From positions 28,801,176 through 28,865,175 of the forward strand of contig NC_050471.1 of assembly GCF_013373865.1 (NCBI RefSeq): a stretch of 64,000 nucleotides of DNA, read 5' to 3'. The position numbers were made by a program, and so were the translations under genes. This stretch comes from Monomorium pharaonis (lineage: Eukaryota; Arthropoda; Insecta; Hymenoptera; Formicidae). Of the stretch, positions 1 to 12,800 are shown one piece after another (the stretch's first letter is position 1; each line of letters opens with the position of its first letter). The notes below the pieces were generated by a model. The model was not told the DNA's origin and did not search any database. It was given only the letters and a program-made list of their open reading frames with translations.

Positions 1-2183
1 TTCTTTTGAAAACATGTCTCAACATAGAATTTTTTATCTATAAAAAGCTTTAAAGTGGCAAATCCTATTGTATATTTAACATATTAATATAATTATCGCC
101 TATAATTCAATTATGTAAAATACATTACATATTCATCAATCTGTTGCTATGATATTTTCACAAGCTATACTCAAGTAAAACAAAAAGTTACAACAACGTC
201 AAAATAATTTAAAAATAAATTGTGATTTATTATGTTTTTTGTTCTGTTTATGTTTTTGAATATTGCGAAAGATTTTAAAAAGTTTCTCTTACAACATTAA
301 ATATTACAAGATTTTAGAAACACTTTTGTTGCAACATCTCGTGTGACATTTTATAGAATCCTTTCAAAATTGTTGTACATGAAACATGTGAGAGGCTGGA
401 ACCTTTCTGAATACTTTCCTTAACAATCAATTATATGGGATATTTATGTATGTATATAACCATTTAGTTGTGTAATGTCCAAACGTTCAAGTCAGATTTT
501 ATTTTGTCATTAATTTTTCAATAAATACACACAATAAAGATTTATTAAGTAATAATATACTTATAAAATTTTTATTGTAAAAAATATTTAACATAAACGC
601 TCATCTATTGAGAATAATCGCATAAATACCTTTTCGATTTTTCAATTGCATTTAGTGTCGATGAAATTTGTTTGCGATTAAAAATTCTCGGTCTACTTTT
701 GTTTTCTAAAAAAAACCTAATGCACACTTTATTAGATTATGCTAAGTTCATTGTTAACCTGATTTTCCGAGCAGCGAACAATTTTTTTTTAATTGATACC
801 TTCGGCGCACAAGATCTTGTTAATGACTTGTTCAATCCAAACTGGCAACTTCTTGCTCGTTCATCTCGCGGTATACTAAATAAATGCATCGGGCGTAAAT
901 TGGCCTTTCTAGCGCAGTAGAACACACGTAAACATATCGAACGTGTATTGTCGCCGCAAGCCAAAAGAGATCTTGAAGAACGAGAAGAATTATTCTGAAG
1001 AATGACAAATGGCACATGCATGTAAAAAAAGTTTAATTATATCAACAAAACGAAGAAATATATATAAATTTAAATACTTCAGTTTTTTTACTTTGCCGTA
1101 GAAATAAACAGATCTATTATTTGTTCACATACATGATATCTTTTATAATTGTTTATATATTATATATGTTTAATAATTTATATTCTCAATTATATAATAC
1201 TTATATTTGGACAATGATCTAAAATACAAATCAAACTTGGTTGTAATAAAAAGTAATAAAAGCTGTCAAATAATAATATGTTTTCAAAATATATTACTTG
1301 ATATAAGTTAAAATTCCTTTGAGTAAGAAAAAACACTCGTTTAAATTTACATTTGTATTCTAAAATGTTAATGTTATATTTATCCAATGTTACATATTTT
1401 TCTGCGTCATTCTGTTCAGGGGTATCTGCATATTTTATTTCTGGATTCTAGAATGAAAACATCAATTTAAGTTAATAATATATGTCTATATATAATGACG
1501 AGTCTTACGTATAACGATGAGTGATATCTATGCTGTTAGAAATAAGTTATACACACAATAAATTAATTCACTACTCTAAAGATTATATTTAGAAAAAATA
1601 GGTAAAAGCAAATATAATCTATATTTTTATCAAAAAAGCTTTATTTAAATATAATATAACTTTACGTATATTCTGTTTAAGCATCGCAATACATGTCAGC
1701 TGGTGTAAAAACGCAATTTTACATTTAAAAATTTACATACATCAATTTAAAAAGAAAGCGAGTTTTGTTCCATCAACATTTGACATAAAATTCCGACATA
1801 CATTTTACTTTTTAAATATAAATTCCTTTATAATCATATATTCCGATAACACCATTCCGACATTGCAAAGCGAAATAAAATGGTCGTCCTTATGAGACAG
1901 ATCGTATCTAAATCCGGTTGTCTTTGAATGCATAATGCATAGTATATCATACACATCTATTTATAGCAGAAAAAATTGAATAGAAAATTGATTATGTAAT
2001 ATTAAACAATGTTACTTCGTACAGTATAGTACTAGATTACTTGGTACAGTAACTTATATTAAGTTACATAATACATTTGATTTTATATTAACTTTGTTAT
2101 TTTATTATTCAACAAATTCCCAATTCGCCAAAACTGAAAGTAAAAAATTTATTATGCATACGATCTCTTTTGTTATTTAAGGG
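1..2183. other. AT-rich intergenic DNA, no gene seen
   Basis: This stretch is strongly AT-rich with frequent stops in all frames. The only moderately GC-richer part is about 640-1020, where short open frames exist on both strands, but neither has a recognisable domain, signal peptide or flanking splice structure. I see no RNA gene here. Confidence 0.6.
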
Positions 2184-2862
2184 GGCATATATGTATACGT
2201 TTGGAGCTACAAAAAAGAAGGCATTTTTCATAAATTTTTTTCAGAGCCAAGAAGCAAACTATAAAAATGGGACTTTTTGCGTAATAAAACGCACCTATTC
2301 TTCGTACAAATTTTATTACAATAATTTTATTACAATAATTTTGTTGAAAAATTCCCACCCCCCCTCCATCATCATGTAGCCAGTCATGCACAATTCCGCG
2401 GTGACAATAATTTCTCCTTCTTTGTTCAACCGAAATACAAAAACCAAACGGTATCTTAAAGAATTCTTTCTATTTTTTTTTAAACAAACAAAAATAAAAT
2501 TTTTCTCAAAAATCGGCACTTTAACTTTAAAGGTCGGCAATTTTGTTAAAAATTCGAATTTAAAAAATTGGATACGACAACAACAAGGAAATTTATTCTT
2601 CTTTAAGATGCCGTTTGATTTTTTTGTATTTCGGTTGAATAGAGAAGGAGAAATCGTTGTCACCGCGTAATTATGCATGGCTGACTATACAACAATAGAG
2701 GCGGGGGATTTTTCAACAAAATTATTGTAATAAAAATCTGTATGAGAACTACAAAAGGTGTACTTTATTATGCAAAAAGTTCCATTTTTGTAGTTTGTTT
2801 CTTGGCTCTAAAAAAAATTTATGAAAAATGGCTTCTTTTTTGTGGCTCCAAACGTATATGCC
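2184..2862. mobile_element. Large foldback / MITE-like inverted-repeat element
   Basis: The two halves are long imperfect inverted repeats. The left arm from about 2184 (GGCATAT..., then a stretch reading YTFGATKKK in frame) matches the reverse complement of the arm ending at 2862, at roughly 90 percent identity by eye in the outer 100 bases. The similarity continues inward, through the shared GCGGTGAC and TTCAACCGAAATAC blocks, to a centre near 2520. The arms are therefore about 330 bp each. The left arm carries a small extra ATGTAT insertion close to its tip. No transposase frame is present, so this is a non-autonomous foldback element or the remains of one. A target-site duplication could not be fixed. 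Confidence 0.7.
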
Positions 2863-4449
2863 ATCTTTATAGCATGTTTTCTTGATTTATATTCACAATA
2901 ATGTCTTACAAATCTAATTTCATAATACATCTTTATGGATATAGTATCATATGTTTCCTGCATGTCATAATGAGCAACCGTCCTAGGTAGCCGTGCGCTC
3001 AATCAAGCGTAGCCTCGCACTCTTGACATAACTAGAGATTAATAGAAAGTTCATGAGCGGGGACTGGATCATTTAGCATTTAATTGAGGGAAATTAACCA
3101 CCTTACATCCCATCATACAGTAGAATATACACGTTTCTCAGTATACGTAAAAAAATTATAGATGTCTGTCACATATTAAGTTAGCATTAAAATTATATAA
3201 ACTTTATTTTAAAAAGAATGGCCTAATTTTAATTAAAAAAAAAACATTGTAATAAATATTATTGTAAAAGTACAAAAAATTATTTACGTTGTGTGAGATC
3301 CAAAAGTTCTTCAATTAATTATGAGAAATTGAAGCACAGCTCTAGTTATTATTATTTAAAAAACTTTGTTCTAATAATAAATTTTTAATATTCATACGAT
3401 AACGATAGCTACAGCATAAATGTTACCTTGAGATTCTCATTATTATATTGTATAGATAACGTGAGAATAACATTGTTTTTTTTAACTCAATGATAAAAAA
3501 TATAACAATGCTATTTTTTAAATATTCACACGGTTTTGTGGAAGTGTCTACAAAAAAAATGTTAAATTTTCTGACAAATATGAAAAAAGTTCCTAATTGT
3601 TGTTTAATTGGATCGAGCGGTGTATCGTTGATCTCAAGGAAAAATCGAGAATAATATTGAACACTTAATTTCAAGTGATTACAATAATGAGTTATAAAAT
3701 TTAATTTTTCTCGGAACAAAAATAGGGAAGATAGGAGAGAGAAATCGTGATGGATATAATGTACGTGTAATAAGGTTAACGCTATTGCATAAACAGTAAT
3801 TAAGTAAGACATCAAGAATTAAACAGCAAGGATTGTATTATTATTTAAACACGTATTATTTACAACTCGGAAATTTTCGAGTGATTAACGAGCTACGAGG
3901 TGTCCGATACCGTTTGGCATTGAATAACAAACATGCTTATCACGTTATATATGTTTAAATAACCTTAACTTGTTGCTTAATCCCTGAAGTGTCTTACTGT
4001 AACAACTTTTCATCAACAATCGTGATAGCAGTAGATTCATTATCTTCCATCATGATTTCCCCCAAAGATAGCGATACAAAACATTAATTCAATTTTACAT
4101 AATTAGACCTTGGATAATACGACATTGGAAAAAATAATTAAGTAGCAAGATTATTAATTTAATTTTAATATCGATGAAATAAAAAGTATATAGTAATGTT
4201 AAAAGTAAAGAAGTGAAATATAATTTTCACTATTTCTAATAAAAATTCTGAATGTTCAGCTGTAGTCCATGGATCATTAATATGTTTACATGAACAACAC
4301 GTAAAATATAATTTACATTGTGTACATAATGCAAATTATTTATATTTTACACGTAAACACTAATTATTCAAGACGCTTATGCTTCGGGTTTCATTTTCCG
4401 TTTCGAAATAAATATATAACGATAGTCGATAATATCGCTAGTCGATAAC
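2863..4449. other. AT-rich intergenic DNA upstream of ANKRD13C
   Basis: No coding frame is supported. Several imperfect short inverted repeats occur, for example around 4280-4370, where a TAAAATATAA-type motif recurs in opposite orientation. Toward 4400-4450 there is a cluster of CGATA/ATCGATA-type motifs resembling insect DRE/BEAF-type promoter sites, leading into the GC-rich promoter. Confidence 0.5.
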
Positions 4450-4870
4450 ATCGATACTTTTCGATTAAATCCGTAGTCTCCCGGGTCCTCGCGACAATTT
4501 GCCCGGAGGGCTGACGATCCTTTTTCTTCTTTTTTTTTTTTTCTTTTACTTCGTCGTTTACTGTGGCTCGAGGGGCAATCGTTTAGCTAACCCAATCCAG
4601 AATAATCTTAAACCAACCGACACCGGTATCGGCCGTTTTGTTCATCCGTCCGGCGAACGCCCGCGTCCTCTCGCCTATTTTAAAATGAGTGTAGGCGGTG
4701 ATATCGAACGGGGATTTTCCCGAGGTTCGTCCCGCAGACGCGAACACCCGTCCGCAGGCGTAACGTGGGTGACATGAAGCGTGCTGAAAAAGGGAAAAAA
4801 AAGGTACACATTGGTACACACGCGGCCGACACCGCCGAAGACGCCGAGAAGCCTCCTCGTGCTTAGCACC

Positions 4871-4938
<68 letters not shown>

Positions 4939-5630
4939 TCGTCCACTCGTCCCTCTATTGGCTTCGTTCGGCGAACGCCATATTATTACGAGCCGGACGA
5001 GCAGAATAGCGGATGAGCTCCGATGAGCTCCTCGTCTCTCAAGCGGAGCGGATTCGCGAGCGTAACGGGACTCGCGCCAGGAAGTGACGGTGGAGAGTAA
5101 AGAATTCCTCTCCCCTCCCCCCTTCGACCTGTCATCGTTCGTTGTCGCAGCGACGGACACGCTGCCAAGGTGACATCCTGGCCTCCCGGGGAGAAGGAGC
5201 GGTTAGGCCTCGAGGTGTACGTGCCGTGATACGTTTAATTCCGCGCGAGCACGCGTCATAATGCCGAATGCGGGGACGACGGAGAGTTCGAGCTTACGGA
5301 AGAATCGTCGTTTAACGTGAGGAAGTTGCGATAGAGGTGGAGGTAAGGTACAGGGCGAGAAAGAGAAGGAGCGCGCGCGCGAGAAAGAGAGAGAGAAAGA
5401 GAGACAGAAGTATGACGATTACGTAGAGGTGTCAGGTCAGAAAGGTACGATCAGCAATGTCGAGCCGCGAGCTCGCGCCAGGAAGGCGCGGGAGCGCGCG
5501 TGGCGGCGCGCCGCGACGCCTATAACGCGGATGTCGCGTGCGTGATGAACGTCGTCGTCGTCGTCGTCGTCGGGTCGAGTGCGTACGGCTGCTCCTCTGC
5601 TGCTGCTGCTGTTGCTGCACAACCTCTCAG
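4400..5630 (+). promoter_or_regulatory. GC/CpG-rich promoter and leader of ANKRD13C
   Basis: Base composition changes abruptly at about 4450 from AT-rich to GC- and CpG-rich, and stays so until the ANKRD13C start codon. The upstream edge holds repeated CGATA motifs, including an ATCGATA at about 4449. No TATA box is evident, which suits a housekeeping gene. The block contains a CA microsatellite, a purine-rich tract (about 5335-5410) and trinucleotide repeats next to the start codon. The transcription start is not determinable from sequence alone. The many open frames in this block reflect low stop density in GC-rich repeats and are not treated as genes. Confidence 0.6.
4869..4935. repeat. 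(CA)n microsatellite
   Basis: Nearly uninterrupted CA dinucleotides with one TA interruption near the 5' end. It lies inside the GC-rich promoter region. Confidence 0.97.
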
Positions 5631-5640
5631 ATGCCGATGA
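5545..5640 (+). promoter_or_regulatory. Upstream ORF overlapping the ANKRD13C start codon
   Basis: An ATG at 5545 opens a 31-codon frame: Met-Asn, seven GTC codons (Val), then an Ala-rich run from GCT/CTG-type repeats. Its TGA at 5638-5640 overlaps the first codons of ANKRD13C (ATG at 5631). A second tiny uORF (ATG at 5531, stop after four codons) precedes it. If the leader is transcribed as expected, a scanning ribosome would meet these first, so they could dampen ANKRD13C translation. Whether this segment is in the mature mRNA is inferred. Confidence 0.45.
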
Positions 5641-8600
5641 CCATGGCGCAGGAGGGCGACAAGTATCCGCTTCACAGATGCATCTTTCAGGGGGATGTGA
5701 AGGCGCTGAACCTCCTGATCAAGAAGCACGACATTGCCGGGAAGGATAAGCAAGGTAAGTACTTGGAATACCGCGTCGTCTCGCCATCGACAAGGCTGCT
5801 AGTTTGGAATTGTTTGAAATTTGTTATCTGAAATAATTTTACTCCAAATACTTTAATATGTTTGTGTGTCTCTCATATCCATTTCTGCCACTGTATAGAT
5901 TAACTTTGATCTTGATTTAACTTACCCTTCGTCTTTTTCTAGCTCCAAGAATTAGGGAAAGATGAAGAGTAAGTTGAATCGAGATCAAAGTTGATCTACG
6001 TTGGTGGAAATGGATATTATTGGTGTGTATAGCTAAAGATGATTGAAATTCTTTGAGGATGAGAGGTGTAAGAGTCTTGTACTTAACTCTTTTCTGTGTT
6101 TCTTGTTGCAGGGAATACACCTTTGCATTTAGCTGTGATGTTAGGAAGAAAAGGTATGGATATTTCTGTGTCTTGTTTCATTGCACTGGAGCAGTTTTTC
6201 AAACTTGTGTAGATAATGATTCATTTTTTAAAATGACAAATGTTCACGACTCTCTAGCTTTAGTGGATATGAAAAAACAAGAAAGGATGCTAATTAAATT
6301 ATTCAATTATAAGCTAGATTAGAATTATTCTACCATAATAAAAAAACATAATAAAAAGCCATACACTATATGAGAGCTAAAATTCTTTAACCAGATGTTT
6401 AATTTAATATATTTACTTGTTTTTGTTATGTTACAGCATGTGTTCAATTACTGCTTGCACATGGAGCACCTGTAAAGGTGAAGAATTTAGCTGGTTGGAG
6501 TCCATTGGCAGAAGCAGTCAGTTATGGAGATAGATCAACCAGTTCGTAAAATAAAATATAATAATAAGTATTTTAATTATTATTTTAATTCAGATATAGA
6601 AATATTAAGGTATAGATTATATAGATAACTAATATAGTTTTTGTAAAAAGAATGATTTAAGACTTCAGTTTTAACCTTCTTTAAATTATGTCTTGTGTAT
6701 TATTACGTGTGACTATTTATATGTGTATAGAGCATTTGACTTCTATTATCTATTATATAATTAAATTGTTACAAGTAAATTGATAAGATAACCGAAATAA
6801 GAAATTGGAACTTCTAATTTTGATGCTCTAATTTCAACTTTTTTAGTTTAAACATGCAGATGATCTAATAGAAATGATATTTATAGTTATGATATTTATA
6901 ATTTTTTTTGCAGTATCAGCTTTAGTACGTAAATTAAAGGAACAAGCGAGAGAGCAGATGGAAGAAAGGAGGCCGAATTTAGTTGCTGCGTTGCATCAAA
7001 TGGGCGATTTTTATATGGAATTAAAATGGGATTTTCAAAGTTGGGGTGAGTTTTTTTGTCATACATTTTGCTTTTAATTGCATAAATATAATATTTATAA
7101 TTTTTTAATTTTTTATATTTTCTCTGTCTGTCAGCCATTGATAAATTCGTTTGTTTCCTTTCAGTACCATTAGTTTCGAGAGTGTTGCCGTCGGATATAT
7201 GTAAGATCCACAAAAGTGGAGCTTCGATTAGGATGGATACGACTCTTGTAGATTTTAATGATATGAGGTGGGAGAGGGGTGACATATCTTTCATTTTCAA
7301 TGGTGATCAAAAGCCTAGCCATTCATTGACTGTCCTCGACAATAAAGCCAAACTTTTCCAAAGAGTGAGATATGAGGTTAACAATCTATTTAAATTTATG
7401 TGTTTTCTTTATGTTTATGCTGTATGCTTTTAACCCCAACTCTAAACCTTTGATATATTCTTAGCATATATATAGAATTAATAAACATGACTAATCTGAG
7501 ATTATATATGGCTATCTAAACTTTATTATTGTAGGACAGAGTCCTACAATAATAAAGTTTAGATAGCCATTTTTTTATTTTGTATATGAATTTTACTAAA
7601 ATCATATTAATATTATATTGATATTATTTATTGAAATAATTTTTTTTTAATGCACTTTAGGAAACAGAGCTGGAGATAGAGGATGAAGTTGATATTCTTA
7701 TGTCTAGTGATATTATGGCAGCACAAATGTCTACTAAAAGTATCACATTTTCTAGAGCACAAACAGGATGGATTTTTAGAGAGGACAAAAGGGTGAGCAC
7801 ATTTCTATCGTACTAATAGTAATAATTATATAATACAGTATAATCCAATTATATAATTATGCTAAATGTAATATAAAACATTCTGTATCAATTATATCTT
7901 CTTGAAATCCTTTAAAATTATTTAACAATTTAAAAAAATTAATTCTGAAATACTTTATGTTGCAAAATGAGTTTAAAAATGATATACATAAAACAAAATA
8001 TTGAAATAAATATTTAAAACCAGGAAATGGTGGGCGCTTTTCATGCTGACTTTTATCAAATTAATGGCATGGTACTGGAAAGTAGAAAACGTCGTGAGCA
8101 TTTAAGCGAGGAGGATCTTCAAAAAAATAAAGCTATTATGGAATCTCTTATTAAAGGCAGCTCTCAAGGATTTAAAAATGGCGAGGTATTATGTTGTATA
8201 ATTAAAAGGTTTTGATAAATTTAATATTAAAAACAAACAAGGTAAATTCAACAAGGTAAATTTATTTAGACACCTATGAGAAGAGCATCGTTGAATCCTC
8301 CTCCAGAATCGAATATAACATGGGACGAATACATTGTTGCGCCACCTGGTCAGTGTCCACTTCTAGGAAGAAATCTTGTCTACAAGGAAAGTAGTAAATC
8401 TTTTAAAGCCACTGTGGCGATGAGTCCAGATTTTCCTCTCACCGTCGATATGCTACTCAATGTTCTGGAAGTGATCACGCCGTTCAAGCATCTAAGCAAG
8501 CTGCGCCAATTCGTACTTATGAAGTTGCCTCCTGGATTCCCAGTTAAGATCGACATACCGATTCTGCCTACAGTCACTGCTAAAATAACTTTTCAAGAGT

Positions 8601-9902
8601 TTGCCTTCCGAAACGACATAGATCCAGAATTGTTCCAAGTGCCATCCGACTACTTTGAAGACCCAATGAGGTAAATTTAGTTTTGTTGTGAAGTAGATTA
8701 AATATACTGTATCATAAAGTTTCTCATACTTTTACGTGGGTCGCGATCTATTTTCACAAAGCGAATTATTTTCATGTACAAAGAGTTTAATAATTATTTA
8801 GGAATTTATTTTAAAATTTAATTTTAATTCCTATCAGCTGAAACATTTTTTGCGATGAAAAGTCAACTTGTGACCCACTGGGTCGCGACCTATACTTTGA
8901 GAATCTTTACTGTACCATTTTATAGATTGTTCAAACATAATCCTAATAAGTACAATATAATCACATAATTGGTTTACAATTGTTGTAAAATTGAATATTT
9001 AAAAAATACTTAATTTTCTTATAAATATTTAAGAAAAATTTGATATTGTAAATGAGGATCAAAAAATCTATAAAATATACAGCAATTTTTATTTCTTCCT
9101 TATATAACATTTTCTTAAGATATAACAACAAATATTACATATTTAAAATTTTGTTTTGTATATATATAAAGTCTGAAGCACAGTAATACGTTTCAGAGGT
9201 TATGGTGCGTACCTAATTATGATGATGGTTCTTCATACCGCGTCATGTATGCAAGAGTGAACTTCAAGATAAAAATATAAAGAATTTATACATTATTATT
9301 TTTAACTTTTTGTCGTCTCGTTAACAAATTAGATGTTTTTTTGTTTAATTAAAATGTGTCAAGTACCAAGGTCCTTTGAGAACGTAAGGTAAAGTTTTTT
9401 CATGGGCGCCGTTTTTGATCCAGTGAATTATTACTGTCATAACATGATCATAACTATAATTATTATTATGTCAAGTATAGCTTTTGGTTGATTGGTCGTC
9501 GTCATTTTTAAATGAGAAGATCTTTCCTTGCGTTTATTGATGGACCTTGAACAGTACTAATAAAATAAGTATATAATTATTCCTATCTTGGTCTAATTAA
9601 TTTTTGATAATTTTAATTGAAATGGGATGCAAGAATGGGTTCACTGTGCTTTGCTTGACACTTTTTGCATAAATTTTTGTGATTGCCTGTGGTACTCAAA
9701 GGATTTATTTTTTGTCCATAAAAATATATCTAAAGAATTTATATATTGCAATAATAAAAATATAGTTGTGTATGATGCAATTTAACTTTGTATGTATATT
9801 CGTTTATGCATTTTTCATATCATTATACAGCATTTGCGCTATAAATCACATTTTCTTTTTACTAATCATTAACAATTGCTTTACAGATTTCCAGACTTAT
9901 GA
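5631..9902 (+). CDS. ANKRD13C: Ankyrin repeat domain-containing protein 13C (GPCR chaperone family)
   Basis: Nine coding exons join in one frame to give 441 residues: 5631-5754, 6112-6153, 6437-6541, 6914-7045, 7165-7376, 7661-7792, 8024-8185, 8270-8670 and 9887-9902. All introns are GT-AG. The N-terminal third holds ankyrin repeats (motifs YPLHRCIF, NTPLHLAVMLGRK, GWSPLAEAV). The rest is the ANKRD13C-type GPCR-chaperone domain, with VDILMSSDI, KSITFSRAQTGW, LESRKRREHLSEEDL and MKLPPGFPVK, and it ends in the conserved FPDL encoded by a 16-base terminal exon. In mammals this family acts at the ER membrane in biogenesis and quality control of G-protein-coupled receptors. Vertebrate ANKRD13C is about 100 residues longer, mainly at the N-terminus. 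The first ATG (5631) was chosen. In-frame ATGs follow at 5637 and 5643, and the last has the best initiation context (ACCATGG). AATAAA occurs at 10113-10118. Confidence 0.95.
5879..6013. mobile_element. Short MITE in ANKRD13C intron 1
   Basis: This 135-bp element has inverted arms of about 57 bp (outer CCATTTCTGCCA against the reverse complement of TTGGTGGAAATGG, inner AACTTTGATCT on both sides) around a loop of about 16-20 bases. The arms are about 80 percent identical. It is flanked by an AT-type sequence that may be the target duplication. No coding capacity. Confidence 0.7.
7508..7570. repeat. Perfect 63-bp hairpin (30-bp arms, 3-base loop) in ANKRD13C intron 5
   Basis: Bases 7508-7537 are the exact reverse complement of 7541-7570, separated by AGA. 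The palindrome stops sharply on both sides. It is intronic and on the sense strand of ANKRD13C, so the pre-mRNA would carry a 30-bp perfect stem. It is unlike the diverged arms of the MITEs elsewhere in this window. Confidence 0.95.
8705..8914. mobile_element. hAT-like MITE remnant in the last ANKRD13C intron
   Basis: The two ends are related in inverted orientation. The left begins TACTGTATCATAAAG, and the right end reads TACAGTAAAGATTCTCAAAG on the opposite strand. Each end has a GGGTCGCGA(T/C)C subterminal palindrome. The TTCTCAA plus GGTCGCGACC combination is typical of hAT-type non-autonomous elements. No clear 8-bp target duplication was found. Confidence 0.55.
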
Positions 9903-10141
9903 CGCTTCGGCATCTTAATATTAATCAAGATCCAGCCTAGTTGGGGTCTTTTTTCTTCTATGCTAGGGGACAATCTGGTTTTTGTGATTTCAGCCAGTCT
10001 GGAAAGCATCTGTGCGAGCTGTTACGTTGTTCATTGAATAACTTGTCATAATTTGATCACATCTAACACAGCGAATAGTGTCGAATATTTACGATGGAAT
10101 GTTCGATAATGAAATAAAACTATAAGAAATAAATTTGCACT

Positions 10142-10146
<5 letters not shown>

Positions 10147-10193
<47 letters not shown>

Positions 10194-10195
10194 GG
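10147..10195. repeat. (GA)n followed by poly-G
   Basis: GA dinucleotides run from about 10147 to 10183, then about 13 consecutive G residues, then more GA-rich sequence to about 10217. Confidence 0.97.
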
Positions 10196-12579
10196 AAGAG
10201 AGAGCGAAAGAGAGAAACTCTCATACAATTTAATACCTAACTCAATCACATTTACTACTTGATTTGCGAAGCATGTTAATGTTTATAGAAATAAAGATCA
10301 ATCGTACTGTTGTGCTGCACTCGAAAAAGTATGTACGTACGATGAGTGATATAATCCGATATTTCAAAACATCACAGAATTCCCATCTTTTGACTCTGTG
10401 TTTGAGAATTCATGATTTTTCAAAAAGTCTTTCTTAAACCCATGTGAGATCATGCGTTAGGAATTAAGAACCGCAAACTAGAGATTGGACTCAATCGAAA
10501 TAAAGCGAACTAAAGATTAAAGTCATCTGGTGAAAATATTAATCTCTAATTCGCAATTCTTAATTTTTAGCGCTTGATCTGACCAACGGTCTTTACGATT
10601 CTCGGCCTGTTATTGCTAGCATGTAGGATTATTGGATTAGGAAAACTGTCGTATGCATTTTATTTCTGCAATGTATACAAATTCTTCCTGACAGTGACAG
10701 CTAAAAGAAAAAAATAACTTTGATAAACCATAAATATGTTTTTGTTATGATTTTTCATTACATCTTATCCAACGTGATTGCAGTGATGGGCCGAAGGGCT
10801 TAATAATCAATCAGAGTAGACTAGATAATGAATATTGCTATATTTGTATTCTACACTTTTCGCGAATTATCATAACTATCTACTCTAATCGGCGAAGATA
10901 ACTTCATACTTCATTTCTTCGCTATTCTCTCGAGCAATATGTATTTTTACTATCAAAATTTCATATATATTATAGCATCCAATTGGTCGTAAAACAATAT
11001 TAGTCTAAAGTATATTTTATTTTTCAGTATTACCTGTTTATAATTATGTAGTTTATATTATATTGAATTGTAACATTTCTGTTTTTAGTACAAACACTGT
11101 TTTTAATGGAGTCGGCTTTTTAACCTTGCATGAATCAATACATAAAATCATCTTTAAATATAACGATTCGTACTCATACTGCATTCAGTACTAATTGTCG
11201 TTTTACATCATTCTAAATGTTACAACTGTGAGAAATATCTGAATTATATCTGCAGATTTCAATTTTTTGGAGTTGATTAGACTTTTTAAGTGAAAATTTG
11301 ATCATATGGCATTCTTAGCCTTTTAATATTTTTTATATTTTGATACTGAAGTGTTATATAAGTACTAAAGAAATAAATAATTTAAGTTCACACAAATTAT
11401 ATGAAAATAGGAGTTTGATATCTGTTTGTATCCATGAAACTTAAAATTCACGAAAAATGGCTCGATAAAGAGAAGTATTTCCATATCTGCATTTACAAAG
11501 TAAATCTCTCTGCGCCTTATAATAGAATAAGGTTCACGTTTAATTCCATATTCAACGTCGTTTCAAACTTTATACATGCAGGTTTTTCAGCATTTTATAT
11601 ACACCTAAGGTCATTAATATCCTAAAACCAGCGATCGGATTTAGACGCAACTTTTGATCTGATTTTCGCTTACTGTACTCTGCTTACCGCTCGTGTCCTG
11701 ATGACGTTGGACACGTTTAAAGTTAAGCTAACTTGTATAAAAAATTGTGCAATTATAAAATTGTTATAATCATGACTTTTGTTACGATTACTCTCTCAAT
11801 GCGGAGCATTGAGCTTTAATTGTGTACGATCGGTAGCTTGTTGTTTTACTGGAGCGATCAAAATGAGGGGCATCCGACCACTACCTTAAGACATGTATTT
11901 AAGGAGTGCACTTACATTTTCTATATATTTCACTGAACAGACACCTTAATTCATACATTTAAAGCATCGATGACCCCGGATGCATATTGCGTTATGATTA
12001 ATGTCGTTACGCGAAGAATGCGCAAGTATGAGTGCGAGTTGATTTTCCTCGCTACCGAATGACTCGAATAATCACAATGAGACCTAGCCCGATGATGTTT
12101 TTTTGTGATGTTATGGATTTTTCAGTGAATAGACACTGATTTTGAAATAAATAAGAGTGGAATTTTTTGCCTGTTATTCAATTGTACAAATTCTGTTGTT
12201 TTATTTGTTAATTATTAATATACATTATATATTAATATAGATTTGCAATTAGGTTTTGGTTGTATATATGAAATAAAAAAACGTAAAATATCAATGTCTA
12301 TATTCATTATATCAATTATAATCCTTGATCAGGTATAAAAATATTAAATATTTAAAGTCCTAAATGTATTTAAAACACATTAATATACGTGCTCAACATA
12401 TAGTACATACATATATCACGTACACGATAGTGTTAGAAAGTGAAACTCGAGATTTGACAATAATTCGTCATTCGCCTAATGATATTTTTACTTACTATCA
12501 CAGCTTCGTAATATAAATTTTGTCAAAGGGTGTACTATTGGTTTAATAAAGTTTATATATTTGTGTTATACACACTAGA

Positions 12580-12800
12580 GAAAGGATCTTATTAAAGTAT
12601 CTTAAAAATCTATAAATTTGAAAATACATATGTTGTGGGATCATCAAAATAATTATGTAGGACGCTCGAGCATGATAATAATGCTGCAACATGTTTTGAC
12701 ATTCTAGCAACCAGCTTCAGCAACTTACATAATTATTTTAAGGATCCAAAAAATTAATTTTAAAGTAGAATTTTATTTAGATACTTTAGAGCTTTATCCA
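12580..12800. mobile_element. Degenerate inverted-repeat element
   Basis: The outer ends share TAAAGTATCT in inverted orientation (about 12592 and 12783). An inner pair, ATAATTATGTA at about 12648 and TACATAATTAT at about 12727, is also inverted, with GGATC(C) beside each. The arms are diverged and the boundaries approximate. Confidence 0.4.

Noticed and set aside
672..1021. Overlapping frames on both strands in a GC-richer patch
   Set aside because: No recognisable domain, signal peptide or splice partners, and competing frames on opposite strands look equally good, which argues for chance.
4499..5168. Several overlapping frames in the GC-rich promoter
   Set aside because: Translations are of the CA microsatellite (Thr-His or Cys-Val runs) and GC-rich leader, with no domain, and frames overlap on both strands.
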